Position numbers and translations under genes: made by a program
Notes under the pieces: model-generated
What the model was told of the DNA's origin: nothing
Database searches by the model: none
Seen by the model: the letters and a program-made list of their open reading frames with translations, nothing else
From: Betaproteobacteria bacterium
Lineage (GTDB): Bacteria > Pseudomonadota > Gammaproteobacteria > Burkholderiales > Rhodocyclaceae
Length of the DNA stretch: 64,000 nt
Reading direction: 5' to 3'
NCBI GenBank assembly: GCA_028065725.1
Contig: JAPTVL010000173.1
Span: 62,001-126,000, forward strand
In this document: one piece after another, positions 38,347-48,483 of the stretch
How positions within the stretch are numbered: the stretch's first letter is position 1
How the letters are laid out: every line of letters begins with the position of its first letter

Positions 38347-38375
38347 TTGACAAGTCCATGACAGAAGGCAAGAAT
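38347..38375 (+). promoter_or_regulatory. Sigma-70 promoter for livK
   Basis: TTGACA (38347-38352), 17-bp spacer, AAGAAT (38370-38375): consensus -35 and fair -10, about 45 bp upstream of the livK start codon. Confidence 0.55.
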
Positions 38376-38427
38376 CCGCGGGCCTGATGCATCATTCCGC
38401 CATTCCCGATCCGAACGGAGCTTCGCC

Positions 38428-39708
38428 ATGAATTTTTCCAGCAAAACCCTTTCGCTTTCCATCGTCGCCGCGCTTGCCATGATGGGTTGCGGCAAGGAAG
38501 AACCGCCGCCACCGCCGCCGGTGCAGGCACCGCCGCCACCGCTGGTGGTCAAGCTCGGCAGCGTCGCCCCGCTCACCGGCAACATCGCACATCTGGGCAA
38601 GGACAACGAGAGCGGCGCGCGTCTCGCCATCGACGAAGCCAATGCGGCCAAGGTCAAGCTCGGCGGTCGCGAGGTCAAGTTTGAACTGGTCTCGGAAGAC
38701 GACCAGGCCGACCCGAAGATAGGCAACACCGTGGCACAAAAGCTGGTCGATGCCAAGGTGGCCGGCGTCGTCGGCCACCTCAATTCGGGCACGACGATTC
38801 CCGCTTCGGCCATCTACAACGGCGCCAACCTGCCGATGATTTCCGGCTCGGCGACCAACCCGGCACTGACCGAGCAGGGCTTCAAGGGCGTATTCCGCGT
38901 CGTCGGCCGCGACGACCAGCAGGGCCCGGCGGTCGCCAACTACCTCGCGACCAACAACAAGCCGAAGACCGTGGCCGTGATCGACGACGCCACCGCTTAC
39001 GGCGAAGGCCTCGCCAACGAGGTCGAGAAGACTCTCAAGGCCGCCGGCGTCAAGGTGTTGCCGCGCGAGAAGGGCACCGACAAGACGGTCGACTGGAAGG
39101 CCGTGCTGACCAAGGTCAAGGGCAAGAAGCCCGATGCCGTGTTCTATGGCGGCATGGACGCCACCGCCGGCCCGTTGATCAAGCAGGCGCGCGAGCTCAA
39201 GATCACCGCCGTGTTCGCCTTCGGCGACGGCGCCTGCACCGACGAAATGGCCAAGCTGGCCGGCCCTGCAGCCGAAGGCCTGCTCTGCTCGCAGGCCGGC
39301 ATCCCGGTCCAGGCCGCGGGCAAGAAGTTCCTCGACGCCTACAAGGCCAAGTTCAAGGTCGATCCGATTCTCTACTCGCCCTTCACCTACGACGCCGCCA
39401 ACCTGCTGATCGCCGCGATGAAGAAGGTCGACTCGCCGGATCCGGCGAAGTACCTGCCGGCGCTCGCGGCGAGCAACCATAACGGCGCCAGCGGCAACAT
39501 CCAGTTCGACGAGAAGGGCGACCGCAAGGACGCCGAGATGACCGTCTTCACGCTCAAGGAAGGCAAGATCACGCCGCTCGCCATCATCAAGGGCGGCAAG
39601 TCGATGACCCTCGACGAGTACGCCCAGGCCTCGGCTCCGGCCGCGGCTCCGGCCGCAACGGCACCTGCTGCACCGGCTCCAGCTCCGGCACCCGCTCCAG
39701 CCAAGTAA
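38428..39708 (+). CDS. livK: Branched-chain amino acid ABC transporter, substrate-binding lipoprotein
   Basis: A 426-residue type I periplasmic binding protein (LivK/LivJ family). Its signal sequence ends in ALAMMGC, a likely lipobox with C21, followed by a proline-rich spacer. The binding domain spans about 40-395. The last 25 residues are an Ala/Pro-only tail, unusual for the family. It heads a five-gene liv operon, but a terminator between livK and livH suggests livK is made in excess of the membrane parts. Confidence 0.9.
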   Translation: MNFSSKTLSLSIVAALAMMGCGKEEPPPPPPVQAPPPPLVVKLGSVAPLTGNIAHLGKDNESGARLAIDEANAAKVKLGGREVKFELVSEDDQADPKIGNTVAQKLVDAKVAGVVGHLNSGTTIPASAIYNGANLPMISGSATNPALTEQGFKGVFRVVGRDDQQGPAVANYLATNNKPKTVAVIDDATAYGEGLANEVEKTLKAAGVKVLPREKGTDKTVDWKAVLTKVKGKKPDAVFYGGMDATAGPLIKQARELKITAVFAFGDGACTDEMAKLAGPAAEGLLCSQAGIPVQAAGKKFLDAYKAKFKVDPILYSPFTYDAANLLIAAMKKVDSPDPAKYLPALAASNHNGASGNIQFDEKGDRKDAEMTVFTLKEGKITPLAIIKGGKSMTLDEYAQASAPAAAPAATAPAAPAPAPAPAPAK

Positions 39709-39730
39709 GCCGCCGCCGCTCGCCACCAAC

Positions 39731-39761
39731 GGGGAAGACGCTCAGCGCCTTCCCCGTTTTT
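39731..39761 (+). terminator. Terminator or attenuator between livK and livH
   Basis: GGGGAAG, loop, CTTCCCC, then GTTTTT. Partial termination here would raise the ratio of binding protein to permease, as in other ABC operons. Confidence 0.65.
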
Positions 39762-39778
39762 ATGAGCGCTCCCCGACC

Positions 39779-40774
39779 ATGGACATCCTGCTGCAGCAGA
39801 TCATCAACGGCCTCACCACCGGCAGCGTCTACGCCGTGGTCGCGCTCGGCTACACGATGGTCTACGGCGTCATCCAGCTGATCAACTTCGCCCACGGCGA
39901 AGTCGTCATGATCGGCGCCATGGTGGCGTTTTCGGTCATCACTTCGCTCGCCGGCAGCGCCCTGCCGCCGCTGGTCATCGTGCTGGCCGGCATCATCGCG
40001 GCGATTCCGGCCTGCATGGCGATGGGCTATCTGCTGGAGCGCGCGGCCTACCGCCCCTTGCGCCACGCGCCGCGCCTGGCGCCGCTGATCACCGCGATCG
40101 GCATGTCGATCATCCTGCAGCACCTGGCGCTGCTGGTCTGGGGCCGCAACCCGCTGGCCTTCCCGCAGATCATCGACAACCGGGTGTTCGCCATCGGCGG
40201 CGCGGCGATCAGCAGCGTGCAGATCGCCATCATCCTGATGTCATTGGCGATGATGGCCAGCCTCTCGTGGTTCGTCTATCGCACGCGTTTCGGCATCGCG
40301 ATTCGCGCCACGGCCGAAAACGTCCATGTCGCCGGCCTGATGGGCGTCAATGCCGACCGCGTGATCGCCGCCACCTTCGTCATCGGCGCCGGACTGGGCG
40401 CCATGGCCGGCGTCATGTACGGCAGCTACTACGGCATCGCCCATTACACGATGGGCTTCAGCCTCGGCCTCAAGGCCTTTTCCGCGGCGGTGCTGGGTGG
40501 CATCGGCAACATCGCCGGCGCCATGCTCGGCGGCATCCTGCTTGGCCTGGTCGAAGCGCTCGGCACCGGCTACATCGGCGACCTGACCGACCTCTGCCGC
40601 TGGCCCGGTGCCGGCGCCGGCACCGGCTGGATGGGCGAGCGCTGCGCCGACGGCGCCCACTTCGTGCTGTTCGGCAGCAACTACCAGGAGGTGTTCGCCT
40701 TCCTGATGCTGATCCTGGTGCTGGTGTTCCGTCCTTCCGGTCTGCTCGGCGAGCGCGTTTCGGAAAGGGCCTGA
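39779..40774 (+). CDS. livH: Branched-chain amino acid ABC transporter, permease LivH
   Basis: A 331-residue polytopic permease starting MDILLQQIINGLTTGSVYAVVALGY in pieces, the LivH signature. A C-terminal periplasmic insert (about 268-300) with two cysteines (TDLCRWPG and GERCADG) is longer than in typical LivH. It is followed after 7 bp by livM. Confidence 0.93.
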   Translation: MDILLQQIINGLTTGSVYAVVALGYTMVYGVIQLINFAHGEVVMIGAMVAFSVITSLAGSALPPLVIVLAGIIAAIPACMAMGYLLERAAYRPLRHAPRLAPLITAIGMSIILQHLALLVWGRNPLAFPQIIDNRVFAIGGAAISSVQIAIILMSLAMMASLSWFVYRTRFGIAIRATAENVHVAGLMGVNADRVIAATFVIGAGLGAMAGVMYGSYYGIAHYTMGFSLGLKAFSAAVLGGIGNIAGAMLGGILLGLVEALGTGYIGDLTDLCRWPGAGAGTGWMGERCADGAHFVLFGSNYQEVFAFLMLILVLVFRPSGLLGERVSERA

Positions 40775-40781
40775 CCGCGCG

Positions 40782-41830
<1,049 letters not shown>

Positions 41831-41834
<4 letters not shown>

Positions 41835-42601
41835 GCGGAATGCTGCTCGAAGCCCGCGGCATCGCCAAGCGCTTCGGCGGCGTACAGGCGCTCAAGGGCG
41901 TTTCGCTGACCATCGCCAGCGGCGAAATCTACGGCCTGATCGGGCCCAACGGCGCCGGCAAGACCACGCTGTTCAACGTATTCACCGGGCTCTACCCGCG
42001 CGACGACGGCCAGGTGCTGTTCGCCGGCGCGCCGCTGAGCCTGGAAAGCCCGCATCAAGTGGCCGCCGCCGGCATCGCGCGCACCTTCCAGAACATCCGC
42101 CTGTTCGGCAACATGACCGCGCTGGAAAACGTCATGGTCGGCCGCCACGTGCGCACCCGCGCCGGGGTGATCCAGGCCATCCTGCGCACCCGCGCCGAAC
42201 GCGCCGAAGAAGCCGCGATCCGCCGCCGTGCCGCCGAGCTGCTGCATTACGTCGGCATCGCCGACCGCGCCGCCGACCTCGCGCGGCACCTGTCGTATGG
42301 CGACCAGCGGCGGCTGGAAATCGCCCGCGCGCTGGCCACCGAGCCGAAACTACTGGCGCTCGACGAACCGGCCGCCGGCATGAACGCGACCGAAACCGCG
42401 GCGCTGCGCGGCCTGATCGAGGGCCTGCGCAAGGACGGCCTGACCGTGCTGCTGATCGAGCACGACGTCAAACTGGTCATGGGCCTGTGCGACCGCGTCG
42501 CCGTGCTCGACTACGGCGAAAAGATCGCCGAGGACGTGCCCGAGGCGGTGCGCCGCAACCCGAAAGTCATCGAGGCCTATCTTGGCACAAGCACTGCTTG
42601 A
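41831..42601 (+). CDS. livG: Branched-chain amino acid ABC transporter, ATPase LivG
   Basis: A 256-residue ABC ATPase. Walker A is GPNGAGKTT, the signature region is LSYGDQRRLEIARAL and Walker B is LLALDEPAAGMN, all LivG-like. The GTG at 41831 overlaps the livM stop; an ATG at 41840 is an alternative. It overlaps livF by 20 bp. Confidence 0.94.
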
Positions 42602-43295
42602 GGCCCTGAATCTGGAGATTCACTACGGCGGCATCGCGGCCGTAAAAGGGATTTCCTTCGCCGTCGAACAGAACGAGATCGTCTGCCTGATCGGTGCCAA
42701 CGGCGCCGGCAAGACCTCGACGCTGAAGGCCCTGGCGCGCATGATTCCTTCGCGCGGCGAAATCCACTACGCCGGACAGTGCGTCGATGGGCTGCCGAGC
42801 CACGAACTGATCGGCAGGGGCCTGGCGCTGGTACCCGAAGGCCGCGGCATCTTCGCCCGCCTGACGATTGCCGAGAACCTCGCCATGGGCGCCTACCATC
42901 GCCGCGACAGTGCCGGCATCACCGGCGACTTCGAGCGCGTGTATGGCCTGCTGCCGCGCCTCAAGGAGCGCGCCAGACAAGTGGCCGGCACGCTGTCCGG
43001 CGGCGAACAGCAGATGCTGGCGATCGGCCGCGCGTTGATGGGCCGGCCGAAACTGCTGCTGCTCGACGAACCGTCGATGGGCCTGGCGCCGCTGATGGTG
43101 GAGAAAGTCTTCGAAGTGATCCGCGCCGTCGCCGCCGAAGGCATGACCATCCTGCTGGTCGAACAGAACGCCCGGCTCGCGCTGGAAGTCTGCTCGCGCG
43201 GCTACGTCATGGAAAGCGGCCTAATCACCCTGGCCGACAGTTCCGCCGCGCTGCTCGCCGATTCGCGCGTGCGCACGGCCTACCTCGGCGAATAA
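42582..43295 (+). CDS. livF: Branched-chain amino acid ABC transporter, ATPase LivF
   Basis: A 237-residue ABC ATPase with Walker A GANGAGKTS, signature LSGGEQQMLAIGRALM and Walker B LLLLDEPSMGLAP. It starts with TTG inside livG, implying translational coupling. A modest CGCCAG/CTGGCG hairpin (43319-43337) lies between it and the convergent peptidase gene. Confidence 0.94.
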   Translation: MAQALLEALNLEIHYGGIAAVKGISFAVEQNEIVCLIGANGAGKTSTLKALARMIPSRGEIHYAGQCVDGLPSHELIGRGLALVPEGRGIFARLTIAENLAMGAYHRRDSAGITGDFERVYGLLPRLKERARQVAGTLSGGEQQMLAIGRALMGRPKLLLLDEPSMGLAPLMVEKVFEVIRAVAAEGMTILLVEQNARLALEVCSRGYVMESGLITLADSSAALLADSRVRTAYLGE

Positions 43296-43337
43296 TCCGT
43301 CTGCTGCCGGGGTGTCCACGCCAGAGACAAGCTGGCG

Positions 43338-44321
43338 TTAATTGCTTCTGCCCATGCGCTGCAAAATCAGCGCCCGGGTTTCGCCGGCAACGGCGGCCAG
43401 CGAACTGCCGGTCTGGCTGGTCGCCCGCTCGATAAATGCCAGCGCCTCCTCGTGGCGGCCCAGATCCGAAAGCACCTGCGCCAGGTTGTTGAGCACGGGC
43501 ACCGAGTCGGGATGGCGCGCGACCGCGCGGCGCAACGTCGCTTCGGCCTCGGCCAGCGCCCCCAGCGCATAATGCCGGTTTGCCAGGCCGACGCTGGCGC
43601 CGGCGTTGCCCGGCCAGCGCTGGAGAAACACCGAGTAGGCACGCGCGGCGGCATCAGGCTCGCCGACGCGCTCCATGGCAACAATCGCCGCCAGGTAGCC
43701 GGCCTCGTCGGCGCTCGCTGCAAGGCGATCAGGCGGCAGCGCCACCATCGCCCAGTAATTGCTCTTCTTCCAGGTGTGTTCGAAAATCGTGAATGGCATG
43801 GCCAGCCGCTGCGTCTCTCCCGAGCGCAGGTACAGCTCGCCCGCCGGATAATCGAAGCCGACCACCACCGCGTAATGCCAGGTGGCAAACACGCCCCAAC
43901 CGATGTCCTGCAGCACGATGACCGGATTACCCGCCGCGACTTCACGCAGCAGGGCATCAATGCGCGGAGGAATCTGGTAGGAAACCTGGCTGAAGTGCCG
44001 CGCGGCTGCCAGCATGTCGGCTTGCAGACTGCCCTGGCGCCCGGGCAGGAAAACGTGCTTGACGAGCTCGTCCGGGCTGACCCGCACGCCCGCATCGACC
44101 AGCGCGGTGGCCAGCGCGGCGGGGCCGCACTGATATTCGCGCTGCGGGAAAAATGGCACGGCGCTGTTTTCGCTCTTGACCGCCACACCTGACGGCCAGG
44201 CCTCGCGCAGCTGCATGGTTTGCGGCACAAGCCCCGCGCAGCCGCCCAATCCGGCCAGCAAAAACAACGCGCCCGCGGCAAAGCGGGCGCGCCTTCGCCA
44301 GGCCAAGCAATGCAATTTCAC
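43338..44321 (-). CDS. PA2778-type C39-like cysteine peptidase lipoprotein with TPRs
   Basis: A 327-residue exported lipoprotein; the signal ends at AGLGGC (C28). A papain-like C39 domain follows, with C65 in YQCGPAALATAL and H149 in TWHYAVVVGFD. From about residue 205 the protein is built of tetratricopeptide-type helices. C39 peptidases usually cut after double glycine. The gene next door encodes a small protein with GG followed by a membrane helix, which may be its substrate. That link is inference. Confidence 0.8.
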   Translation of the reverse strand: MKLHCLAWRRRARFAAGALFLLAGLGGCAGLVPQTMQLREAWPSGVAVKSENSAVPFFPQREYQCGPAALATALVDAGVRVSPDELVKHVFLPGRQGSLQADMLAAARHFSQVSYQIPPRIDALLREVAAGNPVIVLQDIGWGVFATWHYAVVVGFDYPAGELYLRSGETQRLAMPFTIFEHTWKKSNYWAMVALPPDRLAASADEAGYLAAIVAMERVGEPDAAARAYSVFLQRWPGNAGASVGLANRHYALGALAEAEATLRRAVARHPDSVPVLNNLAQVLSDLGRHEEALAFIERATSQTGSSLAAVAGETRALILQRMGRSN

Positions 44322-44337
44322 GACTGGCCGGACTCAC

Positions 44338-44370
44338 TCCATGTTGCGGCATTGCGCCGCAACATGGAGG
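44338..44370 (-). promoter_or_regulatory. Perfect 14-bp intercistronic hairpin between PA2779- and PA2778-type genes
   Basis: CTCCATGTTGCGGC, loop of five, and its exact complement lie directly after the stop codon of the upstream gene and 16 bp before the peptidase start. There is no T-tract, so it more likely sets mRNA stability or unequal expression than full termination. Confidence 0.5.
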
Positions 44371-44724
44371 CTAACGGCGGAATGCGAAGTACCAAATGAA
44401 GAAGACGACCAGGATCACGGCAATGAGACCGTCGCCCCCGGCCGGAACTGCATGGATCTTGCCGGCCAGGCTGCCGACTTCCTCGTCGGTCATTGCGGCA
44501 ACACGGTCGCGCGCCTCTTGTGCATCCAGCCCCAGCGCCTGAAATTCGCTGACGGTCTGCGAACGGCTCAAGTGGTTCAGCACAAGGCTGCGATCAACTT
44601 GCGCGGTGGTGGCCAGATCCATCTGATCGGTGCCGATCATTTTTGCCTGTCCGGTTTGGAAGGGCAGCATAACCAGCGCTACAGCCACGAAGCGGCAAAC
44701 CATTTTCTTGAATGCATTATTCAT
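44371..44724 (-). CDS. PA2779-type small membrane protein with GG-helix-RR tail
   Basis: A 117-residue protein from the ATG at 44724 (AAGGAGAACC before it). The N-terminus is a signal sequence (CRFVAVALVMLPFQTGQA). The C-terminus reads AGGDG (G96-G97), a hydrophobic helix (about 99-113) and a basic FRR end. This tripartite tail resembles protein-sorting signals such as GlyGly-CTERM. It is paired with the C39-like peptidase gene downstream. The mature function is unknown. Confidence 0.7.
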   Translation of the reverse strand: MNNAFKKMVCRFVAVALVMLPFQTGQAKMIGTDQMDLATTAQVDRSLVLNHLSRSQTVSEFQALGLDAQEARDRVAAMTDEEVGSLAGKIHAVPAGGDGLIAVILVVFFIWYFAFRR

Positions 44725-44911
44725 GTGGTTCTCCTTGGACATATCGGATCGGGGCGCTCGGGCAGCGTAAAGCCGCCAAAGCTCGAATGATTGTAGTCGC
44801 ATGCCGAGGGCCCGATTTGTGCACCGCCACATGCCGCCTGAGCTCGCCGCCTCGGGGAGCGCGTAGTGATTCGCCTCACGCCGATTGGCGCTGCAGGCAG
44901 CTCGCAGCGCT

Positions 44912-45970
44912 TCAAGCGGGCAACGCCGCCTCGGTCGCTGGCGCAAAGATAAAGGCGTCGGCGAAGAACTCCTCCGGCGGCAGGCCGCGTGCGACGAACT
45001 CGGCACGCGCGGCATCGATCATGGCCGGCGCGCCGCAGGCGTAAACCTGATACGCCGACAAGTCGGCATGGTCTTCCAGCACCGCACGGTGCACCAGGCC
45101 GCTGCGCCCGCTCCAGGCGTCCTGCGGCGCGGCGTCCGACAGCACCGGCATGTAGCGGAGATGCGGATGCGCCTGGGCCCAGCCCTGCGGCAGGTCCGGC
45201 AGGTAGAGCCCGGCACGGTTGCGCGCACCCCAATACAGTTCCATGGGCCGCGCGATGCGGTTGTGCAGGGCATGTTCGACCAGCGCCTTGATCGGCGCAA
45301 AGCCGGTGCCGCCGGCGACCAGGATCACCGGCCTGGACGATTCCTCGCGCAGGAAGAAGCTGCCGTAGGGACCCTGGAAACGCAGGATGTCCTTCTCCTT
45401 CATGCCGGAGAACACATGGCCGGTGAACTCGCCGCCGTCGATCAGGCGCACATGCACCTGCAGGTAGCCATCGTCGTGCGGCGCATTGGCAATGGAAAAG
45501 GCACGGCGCTTGCCGTCCTTGAGCATGAACTCGATGTACTGGCCGGCGAGAAACTGCAGGCGCTCGTTGGCTGGCAGCTTGAGGCTCAGCACGATCACGT
45601 CGTCCGCCACGCGTTCGATCTGCTGCACCCGGCAGGGCATGATCTTGACCGGAATGTCCTTGGCAGTGCCCACTTCGCGGCATTCGAGCACCAGGTCGGA
45701 CAGCGGCTTGGCGCAACAGAACAGCGTCAGCCCCGCGGCGCGATCCGCCGTGGACAGGGCCTGGTCCTGCGCCGCACCGTGATCCACCAGGCCGTCGAGC
45801 ACCTTGCCCTTGCAGGCGCCGCAGGCGCCGTTGCGACAGCCGTAGGGCAGTGTCAGGCCGGCATCGAGCGCCGCCTGCAATACCGGCTCGCTGCCGTCGG
45901 TGCTGAAGCTGTGGCCGCTGGGCTGCAGCGTGACGCGAAATGATGCAACTGAGGGTGCAACTGAGGCCAT
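44912..45970 (-). CDS. 2Fe-2S/FAD NAD(P)H reductase (CDP-6-deoxy-delta-3,4-glucoseen reductase-like)
   Basis: A 352-residue flavoprotein. An N-terminal plant-type ferredoxin domain binds 2Fe-2S through C45, C50, C53 (YGCRNGACGACKG) and C85. It is followed by an FAD domain (RAFSIANAP) and an NAD domain (LVAGGTGFAPIKALVEHAL, YACGAPAMIDAAR). It passes electrons from NAD(P)H to a partner that is not evident here. The name follows common annotation of this family and does not prove a sugar substrate. Its start is only 14 bp from the divergent SDR gene. Confidence 0.88.
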   Translation of the reverse strand: MASVAPSVASFRVTLQPSGHSFSTDGSEPVLQAALDAGLTLPYGCRNGACGACKGKVLDGLVDHGAAQDQALSTADRAAGLTLFCCAKPLSDLVLECREVGTAKDIPVKIMPCRVQQIERVADDVIVLSLKLPANERLQFLAGQYIEFMLKDGKRRAFSIANAPHDDGYLQVHVRLIDGGEFTGHVFSGMKEKDILRFQGPYGSFFLREESSRPVILVAGGTGFAPIKALVEHALHNRIARPMELYWGARNRAGLYLPDLPQGWAQAHPHLRYMPVLSDAAPQDAWSGRSGLVHRAVLEDHADLSAYQVYACGAPAMIDAARAEFVARGLPPEEFFADAFIFAPATEAALPA

Positions 45971-45984
45971 GCGATAATTGTCCA

Positions 45985-46845
45985 ATGCGAAGATTGCTGA
46001 TAATCGGCTGCGGCGACGTGATGCGCCGCACGCTGCCACGACTTGTATTGCGCTGGCATGTCCTGGCCCTGGTCCGCAGCCGCGACCCGCAACTGGCCGC
46101 GCTGGGCATCACGCAAATCGAAGGCGATCTTGACCGGCCCGACACCCTGACGCGGCTGGCCGGCATCAGCGATGCCGTGATCCACAGCGCGCCGCCGCCG
46201 TCGCAAGGCAGCGGCGACCCGCGCACACGGAACCTGATTGCCGCCCTGCAGCGCGGAAAAAGTCTACCACGCCAGCTGATCTACATCAGCACCAGCGGCG
46301 TCTATGGCGATTGCGGCGGCGCCCGGGTCAGCGAGACGCGGACGCCTGCCGCACAGTCGGCGCGGGCGGCACGGCGCATCGATGCCGAACGCCGCCTGCG
46401 CCGCTTCGGCCGCCGGGCGGGATGCCGCGTCAGCATCCTGCGCGCCCCGGGCATCTATGCCGCCGACCGGTTGCCGCTGGAACGCCTGCACAAGCGCCTG
46501 CCGCTGATGCTGCACGCCGAAGACAGCCACACCAACCACATCCACGCCGAAGACCTCGGCCGCGCCTGCATCGCCGCCCTGACGCGGGGCCGCGCCAACC
46601 GCGCGTACAACATCAACGACGACTCCACGCTGGCGATGGGCGAATGGTTCGACGCACTGGCCGATGCCTTCGCCCTGCCGCGCGCACCGCGCCTGCCGCG
46701 CGAGGAAGTCCGCCGCATCGTGCCGCCGCTGCAGTGGTCGTTCATGAGCGAATCGCGCAGGCTCGACAATACCCGGATGAAACAGGAACTGCGCCTGCGC
46801 CTGCACTATCCGACCGTCGCCGCCGGAATCGCGGCCGCCTTGTAG
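45985..46845 (+). CDS. SDR/NAD-dependent epimerase-like protein
   Basis: A 286-residue extended-SDR protein. It begins RRLLIIGCGDVMRR (nucleotide loop), has YISTSGVYGD and a short ILRAPGIYAADRLPLERL block typical of the YbjT/YeeZ-like group. The canonical YxxxK is not intact, so catalysis is uncertain. A GATAAT at 45972-45977 would start transcription at the ATG itself, so the mRNA could be leaderless. hemJ follows after 10 bp. Confidence 0.8.
   Translation: MRRLLIIGCGDVMRRTLPRLVLRWHVLALVRSRDPQLAALGITQIEGDLDRPDTLTRLAGISDAVIHSAPPPSQGSGDPRTRNLIAALQRGKSLPRQLIYISTSGVYGDCGGARVSETRTPAAQSARAARRIDAERRLRRFGRRAGCRVSILRAPGIYAADRLPLERLHKRLPLMLHAEDSHTNHIHAEDLGRACIAALTRGRANRAYNINDDSTLAMGEWFDALADAFALPRAPRLPREEVRRIVPPLQWSFMSESRRLDNTRMKQELRLRLHYPTVAAGIAAAL
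46353..46376 (+). repeat. Dispersed 24-bp motif, inside the SDR gene
   Basis: ACAGTCGGCGCGGGC, three bases, ACGGCG on the sense strand; it departs from the consensus at two bases. Confidence 0.4.
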
Positions 46846-46855
46846 GGGAAACATC

Positions 46856-47272
46856 ATGCTGTGGACCAAAGCCTTTCACATCGTCTTCGTCGTCAGCTGG
46901 TTCGCCGGGCTGTTCTATCTGCCGCGCATATTCGTGAACCTCGCCATGGTGCCGGCCGACAGCCATGCCGAACGGGAGCGCCTGCTGCTGATGGCGCGCA
47001 AGCTCTATCGCTTCGTCACGCCGCTCGGTGTGCTCGCCATCGGCTTCGGCCTCTGGCTGTGGTTCGGCTACGGCTTCACGGGGGGCTGGCTGCATGCCAA
47101 GGTCACGCTGGTGACCATCCTCGCCGCCTATCACGTCTGGTGCGGACGGCTGCTCGCCGATTTCGCCGGCGGCCGCCCGACCAAGTCCCATGTTTGGTTT
47201 CGTTTCTTCAATGAGGTGCCGGTGCTGGTACTGGTGGCAATCTGCATCCTGACCGTGGTGAAACCCATTTGA
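46856..47272 (+). CDS. hemJ: Protoporphyrinogen IX oxidase HemJ (CopD family)
   Basis: A 138-residue membrane protein with four helices. The N-terminus WTKAFHIVFVVSWFAGLFYLPR carries the conserved heme-ligand histidine (H8), and HAKVTLVTILAAYH contains the conserved lysine. HemJ oxidises protoporphyrinogen IX in the penultimate step of heme synthesis. It overlaps the methyltransferase gene by 4 bp. Confidence 0.9.
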   Translation: MLWTKAFHIVFVVSWFAGLFYLPRIFVNLAMVPADSHAERERLLLMARKLYRFVTPLGVLAIGFGLWLWFGYGFTGGWLHAKVTLVTILAAYHVWCGRLLADFAGGRPTKSHVWFRFFNEVPVLVLVAICILTVVKPI

Positions 47273-48429
47273 ACCATTTCTTCGCCACCTGCCCGCGCGG
47301 CCTCGAAGCCCTGCTGGCGGAAGACCTCGCCAGTGCCGGCGGCAAGGATGTCGCCACGGTGCCCGGCGGCGCCGGCTGCAACGGCAACCTCGAAACCGGC
47401 TACCGCATCAACCTCGAATCGCGCATCGCGACGCGGGTACTGTGGCGCGTCGCGCGCGGCGGCTATCGCGACGAGGCCGAGGTCTATCGGCTGGCCTACG
47501 ACATCGACTGGTCGCGCCTGTTCTCGGTCGACCGCTCGATCCGCGTCTATGTCACGGCGATCCGCTCGCCGCTGAAGAGCATCGAGTTCATCACGCTCAA
47601 GGTCAAGGACGCCGTCTGCGACCGCTTCCGCGCCGACACCGGGCGTCGCCCCAGCGTCAACACGCGCAAGCCCGAGGTGCGCATCCACCTGTTCGTCACC
47701 GAACAGCAGGCCACGCTCTATCTCGACACCTCCGGCGAACCGCTCTACATGCGCGGCCACAAGCTGGCCAAGGTCGGCGCGCCGCTCAAGGAAAACCTGG
47801 CCGCCGGCATCCTGCGCCTGTCGGGCTGGCAACCGGGAACGCCGCTGCTTGACCCGATGTGCGGCAGCGGCACCTTCCTGCTGGAAGCGGCGCAGATCAG
47901 CCTCGACGATGCGCCGGGGCTGTCGCGCGAGCCGGGCGATTTCGGCTTCGAGCATCTGAAATCCTTCGACGCCGGCCTCTGGCGCAAGCTGCAGCGCGCG
48001 GCGGCCGAGCGTCGGCGCGAAGCCGCGGCCCTGCCCTTGTTCGGCAGCGACATCGACCCGGACGCGGTGGCCCGCACGCGGCAGAATCTCGCCGGCGCAG
48101 GCCTCGACGATCTGGTGACGCTGGAACGGGCGGATTTGCTGACGCGGCCGGCGCCGGCAGCGGCCGGCGTGCTGGTGGCCAACCCGCCCTACGGCGAACG
48201 GCTCGGCAGCGAGGAAGAACTGGCGGCCTTTTATCCGCTGCTCGGCGACGCGCTGAAACGGCGCTTCAGCGGCTGGAGCTGCTGGTTCCTCTCGGCCGAC
48301 ACGCGCCTGCCCAAGCTGATCCGGCTGCAGACCTCGCGCAAGATCCCGCTCTACAACGGCGCGCTCGAATGCCGCCTGTACAACATCGAAATCGTCGCCG
48401 GCGGCAATCGCCGCGAGCGTACGCCGTAA
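47269..48429 (+). CDS. THUMP-domain class I rRNA (guanine-N2) methyltransferase, RlmL N-half type
   Basis: A 386-residue RNA methyltransferase. An N-terminal ferredoxin-like/THUMP region (about 1-155) precedes the SAM domain with LDPMCGSGTFLLEA and catalytic NPPYGERL. It corresponds to the N-terminal (RlmL, 23S m2G) half of E. coli RlmKL; no RlmK half is fused. Start is TTG overlapping the hemJ stop. Confidence 0.9.
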   Translation: MNHFFATCPRGLEALLAEDLASAGGKDVATVPGGAGCNGNLETGYRINLESRIATRVLWRVARGGYRDEAEVYRLAYDIDWSRLFSVDRSIRVYVTAIRSPLKSIEFITLKVKDAVCDRFRADTGRRPSVNTRKPEVRIHLFVTEQQATLYLDTSGEPLYMRGHKLAKVGAPLKENLAAGILRLSGWQPGTPLLDPMCGSGTFLLEAAQISLDDAPGLSREPGDFGFEHLKSFDAGLWRKLQRAAAERRREAAALPLFGSDIDPDAVARTRQNLAGAGLDDLVTLERADLLTRPAPAAAGVLVANPPYGERLGSEEELAAFYPLLGDALKRRFSGWSCWFLSADTRLPKLIRLQTSRKIPLYNGALECRLYNIEIVAGGNRRERTP

Positions 48430-48483
48430 GGCACTTCGGCTCGGAGCGCCCCAGTCACTACGAGCGCAGCGAGCCAAATAGTA

